64,000 nucleotides of DNA, taken from NCBI RefSeq assembly GCF_029227915.1, contig NC_079882.1:21581001-21645000 (forward strand), given 5' to 3'. Source of the stretch: Hydractinia symbiolongicarpus (taxonomy: Eukaryota > Cnidaria > Hydrozoa > Anthoathecata > Hydractiniidae). How positions within the stretch are numbered: position 1 is the stretch's first letter; every line of letters begins with the position of its first letter. Made by a program: the position numbers and the translations under genes. Shown here piece by piece: positions 58,369 to 64,000 of this stretch. The notes under the pieces were generated by a model. That model saw nothing but the letters and a program-made list of their open reading frames with translations, did not search any database and was not told the DNA's origin.

Positions 58369-61300
58369 TTACTTAAGACTTCCTCTTCTTTCCCTTGCAC
58401 CACTCATGGCATTTCTCAGCATGTCTTCAGTTCGAAGCCACGATTCCTTAGCTTCCAACTGCGTCTCGTTCACAAGTTTTAGCGCTAGCCAATGTGATGG
58501 ACAACGTCGAGGAACCCTGGGTAACTTTGAAAAAATGTAGTTCTGCCTTATGATTTTCAGATTTTTGCTGCTGATATCAGCATATTTTAGCCCTTGAGTG
58601 CCACACCTCCGTATATATAGGAGTTAATTATCTTTAACTATTCGTCAAAAGTATATGATCCTAAACATTTTCTTTATCAGCGTTTAAACCTCTACACGAT
58701 AGGCAACGGCTAAACAAATTTTTTTTAAAAATTTAATACATTTGTGAGACTTTGCTGACGTCATCGAGATTTAAGTGACGATTCTCTTTCCACTCTTTTC
58801 CTGCTTAAGTGGATTTTTTCCACGGGCCTCATTGACTAGTCTTATATAATAATACGAAGTGTGTGTGACAGAAAGAGTGGATGTGGTCATTTCCCTTTGA
58901 TGTCGCCGAAATATTATTTGATATCGCTGAAAAAGTATGTCTCAAATGTTAAATTTTCTGACGCTGCGTTAATGTATTTAGACAAACGTCAATGTATTTA
59001 GACAAACGTCAAAACCTATTTTATTTAATTAGCAAAGTCGTTGCATTGCACTTTTATGTTTAAGGCCTTATATCTTCAAAATGGCTGGAAAGAATTGACG
59101 TCATCTTCCGCGTAGGAAACTAAGGGCCACCGAGGACCAAATTGGGTAAGTTGGGCTAGTTATTCCCAAATTTTTAAACGCTAATATATTCCTATTCGTT
59201 GGTTAAGAGTGCAAGTTCCTATACATTATATTGATCAGAGTTTTAAGCTGTACACATTGGAACAATGACCAAGTAAATTTTTAAAAATATTTAGTGTGTG
59301 TATTGCTTCAGTTATCAAAATTCAAATGACGGGTTTCCCACGGGCCTCATCGACTAGGTAAGTAATTATTTGTCTATAGAGAACAAAGATATCGCGTTTA
59401 GGTGGTAAGACCCTGAAATCTATATCAAAATGATTGATTTTTTCAAAGATTTTTTATCGTTACAAAAAGGAGCATAAGCTTCTGGTTAACTGCGAATTGA
59501 ATCTTGCTTGCTGCCAGGCAGTATGTATTTGATGAGCAAAGTAGTTAGTTCTTCTTCAATATGACTTACACGGATTATACTCGCCCATCATTATCGGAGA
59601 TCCGATCAGGGTGAAACACTCTTTGTTGAGTATTAAAAATACGGATTTGTCATAGATTCAGCTATAGTATACCGTGGTACTACAAAATGGAGAAGATTTA
59701 GTTTGTTAATGCATGTTTCCTATATTTTAATATTAGGAGTTAAAACTGTTTTTGCTCAAAGAAGAAAGAGGTCCAAGAATCAAGTGCTAGTTCCTTAACA
59801 CCTTGTTTAAAATTTAGCCCCGACATAAACCAAAAACATTAACTAACTTGATTTTCTTCTGACTTTCAACAAGTGTGCCAAGCACTTAGACTTTAACATA
59901 AGATTTTCTGTTAACATAAAACTCCTCTCAAATGTCTTCCAGCTCTCATCAAAGCATCCATCTGCTTCCTGACAGCAGCCTAGTTCGTAGTAGCTCTAAG
60001 ATAGGTATGGCTAAGCGTAAAAGAAAGGGATGTAGAAGAAAGTAGTTTGTTGAGTTTTGAAAAACTGTACCTGATATGAAGGTAGAACGTCAATACTTTT
60101 TCTTGCACATCTCGTTGCATCGCTGTGGTTATGTATCGAACAATAAGCTGATGATAAATTTGCATTTAATTCCGCAATTTCTGCTTTTTCATGAAGTGGA
60201 GAACATTGTAAAGCCCACTGCAGCACTTGTATTTGCTGTTCAACTTCTAAGTTTTCGGCGATATACTTCCATTGCTTGGCGATCGTCTAAATTATAAGAA
60301 ATTTTAAAGGGAACCTAAATTGAAAAACAAGTATGTTAAACTTATGTTATGGGGCTTAAAAAGTTGTTTAACAAGTCTTTCTTTAAAAATTATATAATAC
60401 TCTTTCTACCTCAAGTTATTAGCTTTTTAAATTTTGTCATAGTACATCATTTATATTGTCACATTTCGATAATAGCAAATTTTGATACTTTCTGACCTGA
60501 AAAACCTGACCAATATTGTATCAATTTTTCCCGATGTATATATTTATAAAAGTGCATTAATTAAAATAATTTTTTTGCCAAAATGAATTATTTTGCTCGT
60601 CCTGGGGCTCTTAAAGCTTAAGTAAGAATCCTGTCTCTTCTGATTTACATGTTGGATTCCAGTAAAATTCTCCTAAAATTTATTAAACGGGGATGTTGGA
60701 ATAAGCGGAGGGGGGATTTTTTTGACAATTCTTTTTACGAAATTTGGGAGTTTTAAGAGAGAAAAGTATGAGAATATTTCTTTCAAAAATACCAACAAAA
60801 ATGCAGTTCACTCGCATTCTTCCAATCACAAATAACTTAGGGTTCATGTATTTAACGAACAAAGTCTTCTGGTATAAATTTAAACTTCAAATCATTGAAG
60901 GGATAGGCGTCACCTCTGAAGTTCTGTTCGAAGAAATTTACCATTAAGGGATCCTTTCAACATGTTGTGCATACATCGAATCTTTTTCGTTGCTTATTTA
61001 CCAGTATTCACCAATATCTGGATTCATAATGGCAGGTTTGGTTGCTTGAATGACAGGCTCCGATGGCTGAATGGTGGATTCCGCTGCTTAAATTTCTGAT
61101 TTATCCGTTGGTTGAATGACGACTTCAACTACATTGTATGATTGTTCTACTACTGTTCTACCCCTTTCATGATTTGCTGATTGTTTTGTTTCGATTCTCT
61201 TCTTAATACTATGTCAAGCCTTCCGAAACGTTGCGTGAAACTGTGACAGGAACGGAATAAACAATTTGGAAGTTTTACTATTTTCCATAATTTGTTTAAA

Positions 61301-63828
61301 CTTGTCCAGAAATTCAGCATCTTTCTGGATCATTGGTGAAATTGGTCAGAGTTACATTATTTCTACTTGCTAATGAAGTTGCAGTTGGAGTTGAATTTGC
61401 TGATGAAATTGCAGTTGACACGTCGTTTTGCGCTTCTCCTCCATCATCATTGTCGTTTTCCTGATTGAATTCTTCTAATGGTAACTCTTCGTCTTTACAA
61501 TCGAGAACCTCTGACCCTTCATCATTTTTTTGTCTGACGCTTTTTGGTGGTATGGGTTTTCGGATGACTTCATTCAAAGTACTTGCAGGATGGTTTTTTT
61601 CCGGCCTTTTCATTAAGTTCAAAATTACGGTAATGTGTTTTTATTAAATGGTGACAGCTTGTGTCATTAACTTGAATATCACCAGTGACGCCACCACCAA
61701 GAACAACAAAACATACCGTTTTGTGAGAAGGGCTTACCTGACATCTGGCATCAAATGCACGGAATAGTCAACTAAGACATATATTACATACCCTTTTTCC
61801 GTAAACATGTTGTACCTGTTCGGTAGTTGTTTTATCATACCCAATATTTGTTCGATACAATGTAATCCTTTAGGATCCAATTGGTAGTTAACACCTTGTG
61901 GTGGATTCAGGTGTGCTTATACGTTTTCTTTTAAATACGAATTCCAGTTTAAGGACAATTTTTGGATCACTGGAGAGTTGTGCGAAACAAGTTGTTTTTT
62001 CCCTCGAAAGCACAAATGTTTATTCCGATTTTAAGGAAAGTGTCTTTTGGCCTACACTTTCATTCCTGTAAAGTTGCATTTGGTTTCCATTAATTATGGG
62101 TGGATCTATCCCGTACGTGTCTAAAAATACTTTTTTATTGTCAAAATACTTTGTAAATAATCTTTTATTTTGATGATGCGATCTTCCTGTTTGATAGCAT
62201 AACGGTTATTTGACTTACGGAGACTTACATTATACTCTTCCATCCAATGGTCACTGAACTTCAGTTTTTCTTTTTCAAGAATTACCTCTGGTTGCTGCTG
62301 AAGCCAATCTGAATAAGCTTGTTGACACTTCGATCAGAACATTTTCTTTGGAAAACGTCTTCTAAGAGCTCCCCTCACAGTGATAAACCATTGCCTCTCT
62401 AACTTTAGGGGCCTTGCAATTCCTCCCACCACCACTTTCACAAAAACTCTCTTTAGACGGTTCTTTAGGTAATAAGATTGTCACTTTTGTGTCAGTTTAT
62501 GCTCAACCGACAAGGATCGGGCAATGGCCCGGGCAATGAGGCAAGACGATGTTGACGGTTTTGAAAGGAATGATATGATGGGGCATCTATACTTCTTACA
62601 ATAATATACTTGTTAAAAGTTGCAAAGCTGCAATAAATACTTACTATGTCAGGCGTGGAATCCATCTTTAATGCATATTCCACGAACTTTACCGCTTTTT
62701 CTTTGCGATCCAGGCGAGAAAAACATAGAGCCACATTTGTAGCAATTTGACGCTTCTGATCACTTTCATAGGAAAACAAGTTGGCAACACAATGCTTATT
62801 AAAGGCATATTGTGCTGCAATTTCATATTTCCGCTCATTTGAGAATCTTTTGAATTTTTCATCCCATTCTTCAAATAATCCCTGTAAACATAAAGATATA
62901 TCAGGGACTTTCCCATCTAAGCACTGTGCTATTAGTGTGTATTTCAAGGGACTCTATAATAAATATTTTTTGACCATTAGATGCATCTATAAAAATAGCG
63001 AATGAAACTTTTAAAAAAACAAGTTTCTTTATCTTTTGACTCATAACAAAAAATCGGAAAGTATTAAAACGTTATGTTAAAATTTTGGTAGTGAAATAAA
63101 CTGTCTAAAAGCTAAAAGTATGGAAAACATTGACCGCACAAATTTATTGAATTAGGAGCATTGAAGCTTAGTTATTATTTAGTAACAGTAACTGTCCAAA
63201 AAACACAGAATGGTAAACTTCAATCATTGCAAGGAAATGTCGATGTATGCAAATGCAAAAGGGAGACAGGTCTTGAAAATAATTAGTGACAAGCTAACGA
63301 CTAGTTCTGAAAATAAAACAGAACAAAACAAAGTTTTTCTTGGGAATTTAGATTTTATCAGAAAAAAAAGTCATTAGAAGAAACATTGTTAACGGAGGGA
63401 AGCAATCAAATTGCACAATCTTCATTGTGTCATTGCATTTTGCTCTGCTTTAAAAAAATTATGTTTCATATTTTCCATATAACATAAATTTAGGTGGAAA
63501 TCTATCTACCCTACAGAAATATAAATTACATATAATTTAAAAGAACAGCAGAGGAACCAACCTTTTCTACATCAACATTACATTGAGCAGCTTTCTTAAA
63601 AAAATTATTGTTTCCAATGTTCACAGGAGAATGAGCATACTCAATATATAGGATGCCCATATATACATAAGAAGAAGCAAGTATATATTTGATTATATTC
63701 TGGTTTGTTTGACTGATTGGCCACACGGTACACATTTTAATCACAAGCCATAACGTCCTTTGAGCATCTGTAAATAACTTTTCCTCCGTCTCCATGTCTC
63801 TTAAATTGCACCACAGTTTGCAAATTTT
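58369..63828 (-). CDS. Tetratricopeptide-repeat protein, five exons seen, 5' end probably outside the window
   Basis: Exons: 63562-63828, 62645-62881, 60071-60286, 59864-59995 and 58369-58542. All joins are phase 0, and each exon is open from acceptor to donor or stop, giving about 340 aa. The protein is helical with TPR-like signatures: IATNVALCFSRLDRKEKAVK in exon 2, LNANLSSAYCSIHNHSDATR in exon 3 and SYYELGCCQEADGCFDESWK in exon 4. The last exon reads PRRCPSHWLALKLVNETQLE and ends GSLK-stop. The donor of exon 4 (AAA/GTCAGA) is weak, so the link to the last exon is the least certain. I cannot name the family. TRANK1 proteins also carry TPRs, so it could be a split-off relative of the helicase gene downstream. 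Two introns hold mobile elements. Confidence 0.55.
58620..58839 (+). mobile_element. Helitron-like 3' fragment
   Basis: The sequence aligns with the 3' third of the element at 11097-11783, including CGTCAAAAGTA(T/C)ATGATCCT. It ends with a hairpin of GTGGA and TCCAC plus GGGCCTCATTGACTAG. The next element starts at the following base. It lies in the last intron of the TPR gene. Confidence 0.5.
58840..59357 (+). mobile_element. Helitron-like element, both ends present (518 bp)
   Basis: It starts TCTTATATAATAATACGAAG immediately after the CTAG of the previous copy and ends CCCACGGGCCTCATCGACTAG-like, with CTAG at 59354-59357. The direct head-to-tail junction of two copies is a pattern reported for Helitrons. 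A 17-bp string, AATGTATTTAGACAAAC, is duplicated inside. It is non-coding. Confidence 0.5.
61314..62440 (-). pseudogene. Dead DDE-type transposase in a TPR-gene intron
   Basis: Reading the minus strand through several frame changes gives a recognisable chain: REAMVYHCEGSS, QQAYSDWLQQQPEV, DHWMEEYNVSLRKSNNRYAI, DTYGIDPPIINGNQMQLYRN, PKGLHCIEQILGMIKQLPNR, VIYVLVDYSVHLMPDVR, and a C-terminal ASTLNEVIRKPIPPKSVRQK with an acidic tail. This matches a DDE superfamily-endonuclease family common in cnidarians, as I recall it. The aspartate in LVDYSVHL would be catalytic. Frameshifts, internal stops and a deletion after MPDVR, which removes the block leading to the last acidic residue, make it non-functional. 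Proline-rich VIQP-type repeats at 61020-61130 may be part of the same element. Confidence 0.5.
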
Positions 63829-64000
63829 CTTAAAAAAATAGAGAAAAGTTTCAACTCAACTGCTAAAATATAATATAGTTTTATTTTAAGCATAATTCTA
63901 GGAACACACCACTACGTGGACGAAATAAGGTTAACACAGTTAATACACAGTCTGAACTTTACATATTCAATGCATTTTCCCGTTTTTGTTGCTTTTCTTT

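Noticed and set aside
55998-59357. Whether the Helitron-like copies carry a Rep/helicase gene
   Set aside because: No frame longer than a few dozen codons lies inside any copy, so all are non-coding.

Overview
The window is nuclear DNA of an animal. It is AT-rich, genes are split by short GT-AG introns of about 70-300 nt, and gaps of several kb are full of decayed mobile elements. I infer a cnidarian, most likely a hydrozoan. The reasons are the animal-type gene set (DRC3, ATG5, a TRANK1-like helicase, a DUF4743-Nudix protein), the ISL2EU-type transposon and the mini-Helitrons. No rRNA, CRISPR array or bacterial operon is present.

Layout. 1-15.5 kb: mostly gene-free, with one small secreted-protein gene (1661-2630, minus), three copies of a dispersed ~350-bp repeat, a tRNA-like sequence between inverted repeats, and short Helitron-like elements. 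15.5-19.5 kb: a tandemly duplicated 260-bp unit whose second copy carries a 3,459-bp DNA transposon with perfect 51-bp terminal inverted repeats. The transposon has an intact SWIM/YqaJ nuclease gene and a THAP transposase that has lost the middle of its DDE domain. 21.5-26 kb: two minus-strand housekeeping genes, a complete 10-exon DRC3 (522 aa) and an uninterrupted ATG5 (281 aa). 28.7-33.1 kb: a plus-strand DUF4743-Nudix gene with two alternative first coding exons that join the same exon 2 in the same phase. 37.8-40.9 kb: a single-exon secreted protein with a long charged linker and a C-terminal SGNH hydrolase domain. 43.9-45.3 kb: a weak two-exon hypothetical gene. 45.6-54.9 kb: a TRANK1-like superfamily-1 helicase gene, complete through all helicase motifs but with apparent frameshifts in its 3' part, two of them in 7-base homopolymers. 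58.4-63.8 kb: a five-exon TPR-protein gene whose introns hold a dead DDE transposase and Helitron-like elements.

The host genes do not form one pathway. DRC3 belongs to the nexin-dynein regulatory complex of motile cilia. ATG5 belongs to autophagosome formation. The DUF4743-Nudix protein belongs to a family that removes damaged thiamine diphosphate. The points most worth following are the transposon with its own empty site beside it, the alternative first exons of the Nudix gene, the possible leader-exon or trans-splice acceptors upstream of ATG5 and the SGNH gene, and the state of the helicase reading frame. All exon models were built by eye from splice consensus, reading phase and family resemblance. 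No transcript or database check was possible.
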